DNA of 64,000 nucleotides, from assembly GCA_029582265.1 (NCBI GenBank), contig CM055819.1:30915164-30979163 (forward strand). Reading direction: 5' to 3'. Positions within the stretch are counted from its first letter, which is position 1; every line of letters starts with the position of its first letter. Below are positions 63,447 to 64,000 of the stretch, piece by piece. The notes beneath the pieces were generated by a model. The model saw only the letters and a list, made by a program, of their open reading frames with translations. It had not been told where the DNA came from and did not search any database. Origin of the DNA: Zoroaster sp. YZ-2022. Its lineage: Eukaryota; Echinodermata; Asteroidea; Forcipulatida; Zoroasteridae. Both the position numbers and the translations under genes were made by a program.

Positions 63447-63620
63447 CTGCAAAGAACAAATGCATTTGGATATTAAGTCACAGATATAGGTCAACTGGAT
63501 CAGTTTGCATTCACGTTGATCTACAAAAGCACCATGATCTACAAAAAACAGCTTTACGGTTAAGTTGCTTAAAGGAAGGTACAACATTGCTATTTGATAG
63601 TGTACGCTCATTTTAACCCT

Positions 63621-63820
63621 TACATGGTTGGACAGTTTTGAAAAATCCACGTCAATTTTGCTCTGGGTATTGGGGCCGCTGTTGTGAACAGCGCTGGGGG
63701 TGAAATCTATAGTTCTGAGCGTTTGCTTTGCTTTCCTTTGTTGTTTAAATCTTTAAAATCCGTAGGATCACAACACAGCGATTTGAAAAATCTGAAAATC
63801 CGGACAAATCACACCCCTGC
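63621..63820. mobile_element. MITE family B, copy 3
   Basis: GACAGTTTTGAAAAATCCAC ... GGACAAATCACACCCCTGC. Confidence 0.8.
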
Positions 63821-64000
63821 CTCAGGTTCTCAAGAAATACATCATGACAGTAATTACAGTAGGTGCTCACGTGACCGACATAGTAACAGTTGTCATGGAA
63901 AGGCGTATCCCTATATTGGTTATAATCAGTGTCATTAATTGACTGACTGGAACTGTGCATAATAACTGTTAATCCATTTTTCTGTTTAAAAATGCATCAT
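63821..64000. other. Intronic sequence at window edge
   Basis: No exon recognised; the EGF/CUB gene continues beyond the edge. Confidence 0.5.

Overview
The window is animal nuclear DNA: AT-rich, intron-rich and crowded with short DNA transposons, SINEs, LINE relics and minisatellites. The one large gene combines many calcium-binding EGF domains with a CUB domain, as in sea-urchin fibropellins. That, and the style of the repeats, suggest a marine invertebrate deuterostome, most likely an echinoderm (perhaps a sea star). The species is an inference.

Main gene (minus strand, about 63.4 kb down to 14.3 kb). I could assemble 33 coding exons by hand. All junctions follow the GT-AG rule and all phases agree: 4,328 coding nt, about 1,442 residues plus stop. 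The 5' end lies beyond the right edge of the window. In protein order there are 23 EGF domains (63.4 to 33.8 kb), one CUB domain (33.3 kb), 8 more EGF domains (32.6 to 22.6 kb), a transmembrane exon (19.9 kb) and a cytoplasmic tail (15.0 and 14.4 kb) ending in a PDZ-ligand-like T-H-L. Nearly every EGF domain is its own phase 1-1 exon of 111 to 129 nt; two exons carry two domains. A possible extra cytoplasmic exon sits at 15.33 to 15.44 kb.

Tandem array at 53.2 to 60.8 kb. One EGF exon has been amplified, together with the first bases of its downstream intron, into about 25 units of 120 bp. Each unit keeps the last four EGF cysteines, has lost the first two, and keeps an open frame through an 18-nt intron-like linker. 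A 4,452-bp transposon with CACTG...CAGTG ends sits inside the array. It carries a small plus-strand gene of at least three coding exons (119 aa, not recognised).

Other mobile DNA: a piggyBac derivative with TTAA target sites and a transposase-like acidic N-terminus (30.2 to 31.6 kb), LINE relics (9.0 kb and 44.5 to 46.9 kb), two tRNA-derived SINE families, and many palindromic or TIR elements (MITEs), often nested with readable target duplications. Minisatellites include an 83-84 bp satellite at the left edge, a 59-bp array in the intron beside the last EGF exon, G-rich blocks at 34.1 to 34.7 kb and a 14-bp array at 49.2 to 49.9 kb.

The left 14 kb is mostly repeats plus an AT-rich stretch (10.5 to 14.3 kb) that may be the 3' UTR of the main gene. 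A possible signal-peptide first exon of a second minus-strand gene lies at 5.7 kb.
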